Part shown: positions 38,650 through 46,702 of the stretch, piece by piece
How the letters are laid out: each line of letters starts with the position of its first letter
Numbering within the stretch: the stretch's first letter is position 1
NCBI RefSeq assembly: GCF_000468755.1
Contig: NZ_AWEZ01000010.1
Location: forward strand, 1 to 64,000
Length of the DNA stretch: 64,000 nt
DNA from: Olsenella profusa F0195
GTDB taxonomy: Bacteria; Actinomycetota; Coriobacteriia; Coriobacteriales; Atopobiaceae
Direction: 5' to 3'
Notes under the pieces: generated by a model
What the model was told of the DNA's origin: nothing
The model's database searches: none
Seen by the model: only the letters and a program-made list of their open reading frames with translations
Translations under genes and position numbers: made by a program

Positions 38650-38828
38650 TGAGCCCTCCCCTGACATGTCCGGGGCGTTGCCCGCCTTCTGGTAAGCACC
38701 GCGCAAGGGACAATGTGACGGTTGCATGGAGCAAGGCCTATTCTATTTCAAATCCACAAGAATGGCTGCAACTTATCGGCAGCGAATCGTGGGTGGCGGT
38801 CTTCCCGCCCCACGCGGAGGAGGGTGCC

Positions 38829-39518
38829 ATGCCGCGCGAGTCGATGCGGTCAAAACGCGAGCGTGCCGTGGAGTTCTGCGGTCGCATGGAGGAGCGCTAT
38901 GGGGACGTGGGCGGCGCGCTCGACTTTGGCAACCCCTTTGAACTGGTTATCAGCGTGCTGCTCTCGGCGCAGACCACCGATGTGGCCGTCAACGGCGTGA
39001 CGCCCGAGCTCTTCGGACGCTGGCCCACGCCCCAGGCGCTGGCCGCGGCCGACCCCGCTGACGTGGGGGAGGTCATTCGCCGGCTGGGCTTCTGGCGGTC
39101 GAAGTCGAGGCACTGTGTGGAGGCCGCACGGATGATGGTCGGCGACTTTGGGGGCGAGGTCCCCCACACCATGGACGAGCTCACCCGCCTGCCCGGGGTG
39201 GGACGCAAGACCGCCAACATCGTGCTCGAGAAGGCCTTCGATACGGTCGATGGCATTGCCGTGGACACGCACGTGTACCGCATCGCCACACGGCTCAGGT
39301 TCACGAACGCCCCCACGCCGCTCGCCGCGGAGCAGGACCTGCTCAAGCTGCTGCCGCACGAGCTCTGGGGACACGTCAACGAGCAGTGGATTCACTTTGG
39401 GCGCGAGCTCTGCACCGCACAGCACCCTGCGTGTGAGCGGTGTCCCTGCCAGGACATCTGTCCGTCGGCCTTTCGGGTCAACGGAAACCCCAAGCGCAGG
39501 CGGAGGGCCCAAGGGTAG
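38829..39518 (+). CDS. nth: endonuclease III (DNA glycosylase/AP lyase)
   Basis: A base-excision enzyme of 229 residues that removes oxidised pyrimidines. The HhH motif LPGVGRKTANIV holds the catalytic Lys, VDTHVYRIATRL holds the catalytic Asp, and the [4Fe-4S] ligands are spaced C-X6-C-X2-C-X5-C near the C-terminus (CERCPCQDIC). A basic tail KRRRRAQG follows. The ATG at 38829 has GGAGGAGG upstream; the longer frame from 38634 overlaps the glgB promoter region. It is divergent from glgB. Confidence 0.96.
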   Translation: MPRESMRSKRERAVEFCGRMEERYGDVGGALDFGNPFELVISVLLSAQTTDVAVNGVTPELFGRWPTPQALAAADPADVGEVIRRLGFWRSKSRHCVEAARMMVGDFGGEVPHTMDELTRLPGVGRKTANIVLEKAFDTVDGIAVDTHVYRIATRLRFTNAPTPLAAEQDLLKLLPHELWGHVNEQWIHFGRELCTAQHPACERCPCQDICPSAFRVNGNPKRRRRAQG

Positions 39519-39957
39519 CGCGAGACCGTCGCGGGTACGCCTCGGCACGAGGGGGCGCCCGCAACGGCCTCGCGGCACGACGTCCTTGCTCCCTGTGCGC
39601 ACCCGCAGCTGTCTTCTCGCCGCCGAGGAACGTTTGGGCCCCAAGTGCGTGATGGAATTCCTCGCGTCTGGGCGTCGAACGTGCCCTTGGGGACGGGACA
39701 GCCCCCAAAAGCGGCCCCACAGGGGCATGCGACCCCCTTCTGACCCACGAAACGGGCATCTCAGGGGGCGCATTCCGGCACCCCACCACGCACTTGGGGC
39801 CCAAACGCTCCTCGGAGGGCCGTGCGCATGCACGGGACGCCCCGACTGCGGCGACACCACAGGGACAACGCGGGGATGGGTGGCCGTCCGCCGGACCGCG
39901 TCGCCATCATCGGCCTCTGGCCTGCCCGCACGACCCTGGCCCAAGCGCGCGCAGCCC
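39519..39957. repeat. 439-bp gene-free gap with 33-bp inverted repeat (MITE-like)
   Basis: No credible gene lies between the convergent nth and metY. Arms at 39623-39655 and 39783-39815 are 33-bp inverted repeats with two mismatches, sharing the core CACTTGGGGCCCAAACG. They enclose 127 bases rich in G- and C-runs with small internal hairpins (TTGGGG/CCCCAA, GCCCC/GGGGC). No transposase or clear target duplication is seen, and I see no second copy in the window. A MITE-like element or a large bidirectional terminator are the main options. Confidence 0.65.
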
Positions 39958-41277
39958 CTATGCCTTGGCCAACGCCTGGTCGAGGTCGGCGATGAGGTCA
40001 CCCACATCCTCGATGCCCACGGAGAGGCGCACGAGGTCCTCGGAGAGGTGGGCGGCCGCAAGCTGCTCGTCCGTGAGCTGCGAGTGCGTGGTGGACGCCG
40101 GGTGGATGATGAGCGACTTCGCGTCGCCTACGTTGGCCAGGTGCGTGAACAGCTTGACGCTGTCCACCACCCTAAGGCCACCCGCACGCCCGCCCCTGAC
40201 GCCAAAGACCACCACGCCACCGAAGCCGTGGCGCAGCATGCGGCTGGCCACCTCGTGACTGGGGTCATCCTCGAGCCCAGAGTAGCGCACCCAGCTCACC
40301 TTGGGATGACCGGCAAGAAACTGGGCGACCGCCAGGGCGTTGTCGCAATGACGCTGGACGCGCAGGGACAGCGTCTCCAGACCGATACCGATGAGCTGCG
40401 CCGCATAGGGCGAGAGGGTCGGGCCAAAGTCGCGCAGCTTGTTGGCGAGCACGCGCGTGGAGAAGGGCGCCGCAGGGGCGGCGTCGGCGAACACCACGCC
40501 ATGGTAGGAGGGATCGGGCTGGGTGATGGTGGGAAACTTGTCCGCCTGGGCCTTCCAGTCATACACGCCCGTGTCCACGACGGCACCACCGAGCGTGGCA
40601 CCATGGCCCCCCATCCACTTGGTGAGAGACTCGATGACCACGGCTGCGCCATCCTCGGCCGGCCGATAGAGATAGGGCGTCGCAAAGGTGTTGTCCACAA
40701 AGACCGGAACCGGTGAGGCAAGCGCGTTGGCCGCATCGACGAGGGCAGGCACGTCCGCCACGTCCACGAGGGGGTTGCCGATGGTCTCCACATACCAGAG
40801 CCTGGTGTTCTCCGTGGTAGCGGCCACGAAGGCGTCGATGTCGTTGTTCCGGACGAAGGTGGTCTTGACGCCGAGTTCGGTGAGGGTGTGCAAAAGGATG
40901 TTCCAGGTGCCGCCATAGAGCGAGTCGGAGGCCACGATGTGCCCACCGGCACCCACGATGTTGGTGATGGCCAGCATCTCGGCCGCATGGCCCGAGGCGA
41001 CGGCCACGGCACCCGTGCCGCCCTCGACGGCGGCCACGCGGGCGGCGATGGCGTCGGTCGTGGTGTTGGTGAGACGCCCATAGACGTTGCCGGGCTTGGC
41101 GAGGGCGAACTTGGCCGCACCGTCCTCGGCATCATCAAACTGAAAGGCGGCGGAGGCATAGATGGGCAGTGCCGCAGAGCCCGTCACGGGGTCTGGTGCC
41201 AAGCCCGCATGCACCTGCAGGGTGTCAAAGTGCCTCTCGGGATCCTGGGCAAAGGTGGGGTCAAGCTCGAAGGCCAT
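39958..41277 (-). CDS. O-acetylhomoserine aminocarboxypropyltransferase (MetY-type)
   Basis: A PLP enzyme of the Cys/Met metabolism family, 439 residues, that makes homocysteine from O-acetylhomoserine and sulfide. The PLP Lys lies in VIESLTKWMGGHGATLGG; other family blocks are YGRLTNTTTDAIAARVAAVE and DNTFATPYLYRPAEDGA. The length and the long insertion around FPTITQPDPSYHG fit MetY rather than MetB/MetC. The start follows GAGAGGACA. Its promoter carries a palindrome over the -10, so it is probably repressed when sulfur amino acids are abundant. It stands alone, with no sulfur genes beside it. Confidence 0.9.
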   Translation of the reverse strand: MAFELDPTFAQDPERHFDTLQVHAGLAPDPVTGSAALPIYASAAFQFDDAEDGAAKFALAKPGNVYGRLTNTTTDAIAARVAAVEGGTGAVAVASGHAAEMLAITNIVGAGGHIVASDSLYGGTWNILLHTLTELGVKTTFVRNNDIDAFVAATTENTRLWYVETIGNPLVDVADVPALVDAANALASPVPVFVDNTFATPYLYRPAEDGAAVVIESLTKWMGGHGATLGGAVVDTGVYDWKAQADKFPTITQPDPSYHGVVFADAAPAAPFSTRVLANKLRDFGPTLSPYAAQLIGIGLETLSLRVQRHCDNALAVAQFLAGHPKVSWVRYSGLEDDPSHEVASRMLRHGFGGVVVFGVRGGRAGGLRVVDSVKLFTHLANVGDAKSLIIHPASTTHSQLTDEQLAAAHLSEDLVRLSVGIEDVGDLIADLDQALAKA

Positions 41278-41332
41278 GAGGTGTCCTCTCTGTACGATAA
41301 CAACATGCCTTACCGTTCTGGTTTGTACGACT

Positions 41333-41364
41333 GACTATTAGAATAGTCTAGTGAGAGGAGTCAA
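41333..41364 (-). promoter_or_regulatory. metY promoter with overlapping operator palindrome
   Basis: On the minus strand TTGACT (41359-41364), a 16-base spacer and TCTAAT (41337-41342) form a good sigma-70-type promoter about 60 bp ahead of the metY start. The 16-bp perfect palindrome GACTATTAGAATAGTC (41333-41348) covers the -10, a classic repressor layout. The regulator is unknown. Confidence 0.65.
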
Positions 41365-41403
41365 AAATAGCAGGTAAAAAGCTATATATGGTTCATGACA
41401 TCT

Positions 41404-41424
41404 GTTATCTTAAAATGAGATAAC
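41404..41424. promoter_or_regulatory. AT-rich palindrome between metY and rubrerythrin
   Basis: GTTATCT-TAAAATG-AGATAAC is a 7-bp perfect inverted repeat with a 7-base spacer, about 40 bp upstream of the metY -35 and just past the rubrerythrin terminator. It may be an activator or second repressor site for metY. Confidence 0.4.
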
Positions 41425-41444
41425 GGAAATGAAAACCGTCACGC

Positions 41445-41473
41445 AAAAGGCCCGCCTCCGTGGAGGCGGGCCT
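41445..41473 (-). terminator. Rho-independent terminator of the rubrerythrin gene
   Basis: In the minus transcript an 11-12-bp GC stem (AGGCCCGCCTCC / GGAGGCGGGCCT) is followed directly by TTTT (41445-41448), about 20 bases behind the rubrerythrin stop. The intrinsic terminator form is clear. Confidence 0.85.
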
Positions 41474-41493
41474 GGATGCGTGCGGTCAGGCGC

Positions 41494-42039
41494 CTAGTAG
41501 TTGAGCGCCTGCTCCTCGAAGAAGGACTGCGGGTGGTTGCATACGGGACAGACCTTGGGAGCGGTCTCGCCAACGTGCAGGTGGCCACAGTTGCGGCACT
41601 TCCACACCTTGACGCCCGGACGACTGAAGACCTCGCCCCTCTCGACGCGCTCGGCAAGCCGGTTGTAGCGCTCCTCGTGGTGCTTCTCGACCTCACCCAC
41701 CAGACGGAACTTGGCGGCGATCTCCTTGAAGCCCTCCTCGTCGGCGGTCTTAGCGAAGCCCTTGTACATGTCGGTCCACTCGTAGTTCTCGCCGGCAGCG
41801 GCATCCTTGAGGTTGGTCAGGGTGTCGGGCACCTCGCCACCGTGGAGGTACTTGAACCAGAGCTTGGCGTGCTCCTTCTCGTTGCCCGAGGTCTCGGTGA
41901 AGATCTCGCCGAGCTGTTCGTAGCCCTCCTTCTTGGCCTTGCTGGCATAGTACTCGTACTTGGTGTGGGCCTGAGACTCGCCCGCAAAGGCCGCCTCAAG
42001 GTTCTTCTTCGTCTGAGAGCTCTCGAACGCCACTGCCAT
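41494..42039 (-). CDS. rubrerythrin
   Basis: A diiron peroxidase of 181 residues that protects anaerobes from hydrogen peroxide. The N-terminal four-helix domain carries ferritin-like metal ligands ([43 protein letters not shown]). The C-terminal rubredoxin domain has two CxxC pairs ([11 protein letters not shown] and [10 protein letters not shown]). The ATG at 42039 gives the normal N-terminus, with GGGAGAGGGG upstream. It has its own terminator. Confidence 0.95.
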   Translation of the reverse strand: MAVAFESSQTKKNLEAAFAGESQAHTKYEYYASKAKKEGYEQLGEIFTETSGNEKEHAKLWFKYLHGGEVPDTLTNLKDAAAGENYEWTDMYKGFAKTADEEGFKEIAAKFRLVGEVEKHHEERYNRLAERVERGEVFSRPGVKVWKCRNCGHLHVGETAPKVCPVCNHPQSFFEEQALNY

Positions 42040-42138
42040 GACAAACCCCTCTCCCTTGGATATGCGCGCGGATGTCCTCCGCGCCCCGCAGTGGGCCACC
42101 CCCTTGATGGCCCGCCTCAACTCAGACCATGATAGGCC

Positions 42139-43047
42139 CTAGGCCCACCATTTGGTACCTTCTTTGTGACAAAAACCCTCTTTTTGCAACTCGCACAGCA
42201 GGGATCCCACCTCGCCATACGAGAGCCTGTCCCTGCCCGCATGCTCCTCCAACTGCGAGAGCTCCTCGGTCAGGGCTTCGCCGTCCACCGCGCCGTCCTC
42301 GTCCGCGGTTCGATGCGCCAACAGCAGGCGCACCAACTCCGCCCTCTTCTGGCGATGCGAGCCCTCGAAGCGTGACTGGCGCGTGTGCGTGGCCGAGCGC
42401 CGAGACGGGTTGGGCAGCGTCCGCTTGAGGTGGGCCCCATAGTCAAGAAGGGCGTAGTACCAGGTACGGGGGTCATCGTCACCGTCATGGGCATCGGGTG
42501 GGCAGGTGCTCCTCACCAGGGGCACAAGCTCCCCGTCCGTCACCCCAACCGCATCGGGATAGAGCTCGTGCAGGAACACCGTGCGCACGTTGGTCTCCAG
42601 GTAGACGCCGGGAAGGTCGTAGGCAAACGCACGTATGCCCGCCGCTGTCGCGGGACCGATGCCGGGCAGGGACAGAAGCCCCTGGTAGTCCATGGGCATG
42701 ACGCCGCCCGCATCGCTCACCTGGGTCGCCGCCCGCCAGAGCGAGAGCGCCCGGCGATTGTAGCCCATACCCTGCCACTCCTCCAACACGTCCGCGGCGT
42801 CGGCGGCAGCCAGCGCATCCGGTGTCGGAAAGCGCCCGAGCCAGCGCTGCCAGCGCCCATCGACACGCGCGACCTGGGTCTGCTGGAGCATGACCTCGCT
42901 GACCCAGATGGCATAGGGGTCACGCGTGCGCCTCCAGGGGAGGTCACGGTAGAGCGCACGTCCCTGCGCGAGCACGTGCCGGCGAAAGCCGTCGAGCCCT
43001 CGTGAGGACGCCACGGGGGCTCCGCCGCCATCTATGCGAGCGGACAT
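42139..43047 (-). CDS. MutY-like HhH-GPD DNA glycosylase lacking the Fe-S cluster
   Basis: A 302-residue HhH-GPD protein most like adenine glycosylases: LPWRRTRDPYAIWVSEVMLQ includes the MutY-type Glu51, and LPGIGPATAAGIRAFA is the helix-hairpin-helix. The usual catalytic Asp position reads ETNVR (Glu151), and the four Cys that bind [4Fe-4S] in MutY/Nth are absent after ALLDYGAHLKRTLPN. The C-terminal 100 residues do not resemble the NUDIX-like 8-oxoG domain and may form a small helical/winged domain. The ATG at 43047 lies one base after the Rrf2 stop, so the two are co-translated. Target base unknown; MutY-type repair is likely but not certain. Confidence 0.75.
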   Translation of the reverse strand: MSARIDGGGAPVASSRGLDGFRRHVLAQGRALYRDLPWRRTRDPYAIWVSEVMLQQTQVARVDGRWQRWLGRFPTPDALAAADAADVLEEWQGMGYNRRALSLWRAATQVSDAGGVMPMDYQGLLSLPGIGPATAAGIRAFAYDLPGVYLETNVRTVFLHELYPDAVGVTDGELVPLVRSTCPPDAHDGDDDPRTWYYALLDYGAHLKRTLPNPSRRSATHTRQSRFEGSHRQKRAELVRLLLAHRTADEDGAVDGEALTEELSQLEEHAGRDRLSYGEVGSLLCELQKEGFCHKEGTKWWA

Positions 43048-43048
43048 G

Positions 43049-43519
43049 CTAGTCGTCCTCGCAAGGGCCGACGGTGACGAACGCCTCCCCCGGGGCCATG
43101 ATGGGGTGCTTGTGCTCGCACACCACCTCGTAGATGGTGATGGAGTCGAAGTACCGCACGAGCATCTTCTGGGCCTCACACCAGACCGGATTGAAATGGC
43201 AGCTCTCGATGAAGGGGCAGGGGCCGTCGTCGACGCCGGCACGGTCGCAGTCAGCCAGGAGGATGGGTCCCTGGAGCGCCTCGACCACCGCGCGAATCGT
43301 CGTGTGGCGGGAGTCGGCGAGCAGGCGCATGCCGCCCTTTGACCCCCTCAGGCTCTCGATGAGACCCGCGGCGGTAAGCTCGCGTTGGATGGATCGCGCG
43401 AACGAATAGGGGACGTCGCGCTTCTCTGCGGCCAGCCGCACGGACACGACCTCACCCTCGTGCTCGACGAGCTCCGCCAGCATGCGCAGCGCATAGTCGG
43501 TCTTCCTTGAGATTTCCAT
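43049..43519 (-). CDS. Rrf2 family transcriptional regulator with cysteine cluster
   Basis: A 156-residue Rrf2 regulator. The N-terminal winged helix (RKTDYALRMLAELVEHEGEV, then KGGMRLLADS at the wing) is followed by Cys91, Cys101, Cys107 and Cys114. This set may hold an iron-sulfur cluster as in IscR/NsrR/RsrR, but the spacing (C-X9-C-X5-C-X6-C) is not classical. More Cys lie at 134 and 153. It is directly upstream of, and one base from, the MutY-like gene, suggesting redox- or iron-linked control of that repair gene or a shared transcript. Confidence 0.88.
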   Translation of the reverse strand: MEISRKTDYALRMLAELVEHEGEVVSVRLAAEKRDVPYSFARSIQRELTAAGLIESLRGSKGGMRLLADSRHTTIRAVVEALQGPILLADCDRAGVDDGPCPFIESCHFNPVWCEAQKMLVRYFDSITIYEVVCEHKHPIMAPGEAFVTVGPCEDD

Positions 43520-43555
43520 CGAGGTCCCTCCCTAGAGGCCCCAGAGACGGCTCGG

Positions 43556-44308
43556 TCAGCTCCAATCCAAGACGACCCAGTTCATCTGCTTGGCCTTGCG
43601 CCTGAGCGCCTTTCCGGGACTCACCGCGAACGCCTGCTTGGACACGCTGAGCAGATCCTCGTCGCTGTGATGATCGCCGTAGGAATAGGCGATCTCCCAG
43701 GTTCCCGGCCCCAAATGCTCGTTTGCCCAGCGCCGCACCGCACGCGTCTTCTCTGGCCCCGCCACCACCGCACCCTCCACATTGCCGGTGTAGTTGCCCT
43801 GGGCGTCGCGCTCCATGTCCGTTGCCACCAGGCCATCGACGCCCAACCGCCGTGCGGCCTGCTCGGCGATGTCCCTGAAGGTCGCGGACACCAGGAGCGT
43901 CACGCAGCCCTCCTCCTTCCGACGGCGCACCTCGTTGAGGGCCTCCTGCCGATAGCGCCGAGAAAGCACCTGGTCGTGGAAGTCGCACATGATCTCCTTG
44001 ACCTCCTGGGACGAATGCTCACGCAGCGTGTCGAAGATCTGCTCGCGCGCCTCCCCCTGGCGGCAGGGGAGATGCAGCACATAGCGGATGCCCCACCACC
44101 CCAACCTGAGGGCGCGCAGCGGGCTGAGCAGGCCGCGCGCAAACAGGTAGCGGGCAAAGAGCGCCCCGGACTGGCCATTGATGGCCGTGCCGTCATAATC
44201 GAACACGGCAACCTGGATGATAGCTGGCATAGCCTGGGCGGCAGCTGGCGTAGCCCGACTGACGGCCACCGACATCTCCTGGCTAACGCTGGCTTCGCTC
44301 AACGCCAC
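43556..44308 (-). CDS. HAD-IB family phosphatase (SerB-like)
   Basis: About 250 residues with HAD motif I VFDYDGTAIN, motif II LLVSATF and a motif III/IV region ending YSYGDHHSDEDLLSV. The subclass IB cap is helical (REQIFDTLREHSS), as in phosphoserine phosphatase and PlsC-linked HAD phosphatases. The N-terminus is uncertain: GTG 44308 has GAGAGG upstream, while an ATG at 44230 (MPAIIQVAVFDYDGT) gives the compact form. It lies 36 bp ahead of the Rrf2 gene on the same strand. Substrate unknown. Confidence 0.82.
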   Translation of the reverse strand: MALSEASVSQEMSVAVSRATPAAAQAMPAIIQVAVFDYDGTAINGQSGALFARYLFARGLLSPLRALRLGWWGIRYVLHLPCRQGEAREQIFDTLREHSSQEVKEIMCDFHDQVLSRRYRQEALNEVRRRKEEGCVTLLVSATFRDIAEQAARRLGVDGLVATDMERDAQGNYTGNVEGAVVAGPEKTRAVRRWANEHLGPGTWEIAYSYGDHHSDEDLLSVSKQAFAVSPGKALRRKAKQMNWVVLDWS

Positions 44309-44481
44309 GCACCCTCTCGACCCGTTCCTGAGAGGCTCCGTCCATGCTGAATGGCCTCTTAAAATAGGCTACCAAAAGGAGCAGTTCTGACAGATCCCCT
44401 CCTATCGTACCCGTCTGGCCGCGCTCCCGGACGCCAGGATGCGGTCCGCCGCCCGATGGGGTGCCGACGGGTACGACGAAC

Positions 44482-44509
44482 AAAAAAGAGGCCCCGAGCT
44501 ACCGGAGCC
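44482..44509 (-). terminator. Rho-independent terminator behind tRNA-Asp
   Basis: In the minus transcript a 7-bp stem (GGCUCCG / CGGGGCC with one U-G pair) is followed by TCTTTTTT, 13 bases behind the tRNA. The intrinsic terminator form is clear. The rest of the gap 44309-44481 shows no gene. Confidence 0.8.
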
Positions 44510-44522
44510 CCAGACAATGCGA

Positions 44523-44599
44523 TGGCGGGATGTAAGGGACTTGAACCCTCGACCTCCGACGTGACAGGCCGGCGCTCTAACCAGCTGAGCTAACACCCC
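44523..44599 (-). tRNA. tRNA-Asp (anticodon GTC)
   Basis: A complete cloverleaf of 77 nt: acceptor GGGGTGT pairs with ACATCCC (one G-U), D-arm GCTC/GAGC, anticodon stem CCGGC/GTCGG with loop CTGTCAC (GTC at 34-36), and T-arm GAGGG/CCCTT with TTCAAGT. Discriminator is G, and CCA is encoded. It reads aspartate codons GAC/GAU. Confidence 0.97.
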
Positions 44600-44678
44600 G
44601 TTCCATGTGGTGCGGAAGCTATTCTAACCAGAAGCGCACTCCGTTGTCCAGCGCCAATCGCGAGAAATTTTGAGCGAC

Positions 44679-45575
44679 TCAGAACGCCAGCGCGACGGTG
44701 GTCACGGTGCCGGCGTCGTCCGTCACGAGCATGGTGCCCTCGCTCTCCTTGAGCTCGACCGAGGAGATCGAGTGGCCCGTCCCGCCGACGGGCTCGCCAT
44801 CGGCATCCACCACCTGGGCCCCAACCGAGCCACTGCCTATGGTGTAGGCCATGACGTCCCAGCCATCGCTGGTGTTCTCGGGGATGATGAACGCGCCGTT
44901 GTAGAGGACAAGCTGAATGGGCTCTCCGTCAAACTGCATGAAGACCGTGGCATCCGTGGCGCCTTCGGTGCGGCCGACCAGTGCATAGGCACCATCATCC
45001 TGCTTCTCGATGGAGTAGGTGGTGCCCCGGTACTCGATGGAGCCGGCCGGCGTGGTCTGGGTCTGCTCGACCTGAGCCTGCTCCGGCACATCTGTCTGCT
45101 TGGCGTCAAGGCAGCCGCGCAGCAGGAAGAACAGGATGACGAGCACCAGGACCGCCAAAGGGGCGACGATCCACCGCATCCTGCCGCCCATGGGCCTGCC
45201 GTCGGCCGCCTCCTTGCGACGGAGGGGACGATGGGCCTTGCCCATGCGCTTCCGGGCGCCCATCCCCACATTGGACCAGGACGATGTGGAGTCCGCCGAA
45301 ACACTGCCCACATTGTCGCGATTCTCGACCCGTGCCCCCTCACTCGCGGAGATGCGCTGGAGCGAACCGGTTTCGGAGGGGTTGACCCCAATGGGACGCG
45401 GGGCATCCTGCTCGTCCGTGGTGTCCACCATCGGTACGTTGGACGCACGCACGCCGCGGCCCCCCTGGTCAGCACCCTGTGCCGGGCGCTCCCGCGTCTG
45501 CGACGCCCGTGCGGGCCGTTGCGCACGCGCGGCGTGTCTTCCATGCGGCGCCGAGGGCGCTGTGTCCTGTGCCAT
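44679..45575 (-). CDS. single-pass membrane protein of unknown function
   Basis: 298 residues. Residues 1-130 are polar, Arg/Ala/Gln-rich and probably disordered in the cytoplasm. One membrane helix (about 133-153, IVAPLAVLVLVILFFLL) is preceded by a basic stretch, so the C-terminal half is probably outside. That half (about 160-298) is acidic and beta-rich, with no recognised domain. The start at 45575 has AGGAGG eight bases upstream. It lies between tRNA-Asp and recR on the same strand. I do not recognise the family. Confidence 0.75.
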   Translation of the reverse strand: MAQDTAPSAPHGRHAARAQRPARASQTRERPAQGADQGGRGVRASNVPMVDTTDEQDAPRPIGVNPSETGSLQRISASEGARVENRDNVGSVSADSTSSWSNVGMGARKRMGKAHRPLRRKEAADGRPMGGRMRWIVAPLAVLVLVILFFLLRGCLDAKQTDVPEQAQVEQTQTTPAGSIEYRGTTYSIEKQDDGAYALVGRTEGATDATVFMQFDGEPIQLVLYNGAFIIPENTSDGWDVMAYTIGSGSVGAQVVDADGEPVGGTGHSISSVELKESEGTMLVTDDAGTVTTVALAF

Positions 45576-45643
45576 GTCAGGCCTCCTATCGAATACCAGA
45601 AGTATAGCCCGCGTCGGCCGCCTGGCTCAACCAATGATGACGC

Positions 45644-46279
45644 CTACGCATGCGGGATGGCGCGCCGCTCCTCCATGGCGCGCCCAAGCGTGACCTCGTC
45701 CGCATACTCGAGGTCACCGCCCACGGGCAAGCCACTGGCCAGGCGCGAGACGGCCACACCCAGGGGCTGGATGATGCGCGAGAGGTAGGTTGCGGTCGTC
45801 TCCCCCTCCACGTCTGGGTTCGTGGCAAGGATGACCTCCTCCACACCGCCATCCGCCAAGCGCCCCAAGAGCTCGCGCACGTGCAGCTGGTCGGGGCCGA
45901 TCCTGTCCATGGGAGAGATGACGCCGCCCAGCACGTGGTAGAGCCCATGATAGCTGTCCGTCCGCTCGATGGCGGACACGTCACGCGGCTCGGAGACCAC
46001 GCAGATGCGGCTGTGGTCGCGCGTGGCATCGGCACATATGTCACAGGTGTCGCGCGTGGCATACGAGAAACAGATGGGACAGAAGTGCACCTGCCGCTTG
46101 ACGTCCATGATGGCCGACGCAAGCCGGTGGGCCGTCTCGTCATCGGCCTCCAGGATCCAATAGGCGATGCGCTGTGCCGACTTGGGGCCAATGCCAGGCA
46201 GGCGACCAAGCTCGTCGAGCAGGCGTCGCAGGGCGTGGCCGTCCCCATATGAGGCGTCGCTGTCAGAAGCGTCACTCAT
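45644..46279 (-). CDS. recR: recombination mediator RecR
   Basis: A 211-residue RecR that acts with RecO/RecF to load RecA at gaps. It has an N-terminal HhH ([17 protein letters not shown]), a four-Cys zinc motif ([16 protein letters not shown]) and a Toprim domain ([33 protein letters not shown]). The start at 46279 lies 11 bp behind ybaB; a longer frame in the same phase runs through ybaB and is artificial. The dnaX-ybaB-recR order is classical. Confidence 0.96.
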   Translation of the reverse strand: MSDASDSDASYGDGHALRRLLDELGRLPGIGPKSAQRIAYWILEADDETAHRLASAIMDVKRQVHFCPICFSYATRDTCDICADATRDHSRICVVSEPRDVSAIERTDSYHGLYHVLGGVISPMDRIGPDQLHVRELLGRLADGGVEEVILATNPDVEGETTATYLSRIIQPLGVAVSRLASGLPVGGDLEYADEVTLGRAMEERRAIPHA

Positions 46280-46290
46280 GCGCGGCGGGC

Positions 46291-46599
46291 CTAGAAGAGG
46301 CCGGGGACGTCCATGCCACCGGTAATGGCCCCCAGCTGCTGGTTGGCGGCATCCTGTGCGCTCGAGAGGCACTCGTTGACGGCGGCAAGGACGGAATCCT
46401 GCAGGAGCTCGACGTCCTCGGGATCGACCGCCTCGGGGTCGATGGTGACGGAGGTGATCTTCATGTCGGCGGTACCGGTGACCTTGACCATCCCGCCACC
46501 CGCGGAGGCCGAGACCTCGATGTCGCCGAGCCTGTCCTGCGCATCCGCAAGCTGCTTCTGCATCTTCTGGGCCTGCTTCATCATCTGCTGCATGTTCAT
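46291..46599 (-). CDS. YbaB/EbfC nucleoid-associated protein
   Basis: A small DNA-binding protein of 102 residues with the YbaB fold: an N-terminal helix rich in Met/Gln/Lys ([20 protein letters not shown]), then the sheet and C-terminal helix ([20 protein letters not shown]). It dimerises and coats DNA, and may aid RecR-linked repair. I chose the ATG at 46599; a GTG at 46605 is possible, as AAGGAG lies close to both. It is the middle gene of dnaX-ybaB-recR. Confidence 0.93.
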   Translation of the reverse strand: MNMQQMMKQAQKMQKQLADAQDRLGDIEVSASAGGGMVKVTGTADMKITSVTIDPEAVDPEDVELLQDSVLAAVNECLSSAQDAANQQLGAITGGMDVPGLF

Positions 46600-46702
46600 G
46601 CGCACACGTCTCCTTGTACGACGTCAAATGGGGGGTGCCAAAACGACACTACGAATCTTAGCCCATCACGAGGATGGGCGCAGGGCGGGCCGGCGGTACG
46701 CC

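Noticed and set aside
39392-39804. Short minus-strand frames in the nth-metY gap
   Set aside because: They overlap nth or the inverted repeat, are Arg/Pro/Gly-rich, and share peptide pieces only because of the repeat arms.
46280-46627. Fused longer recR frame starting ahead of ybaB
   Set aside because: The extension is ybaB read out of frame; RecR begins at 46279.
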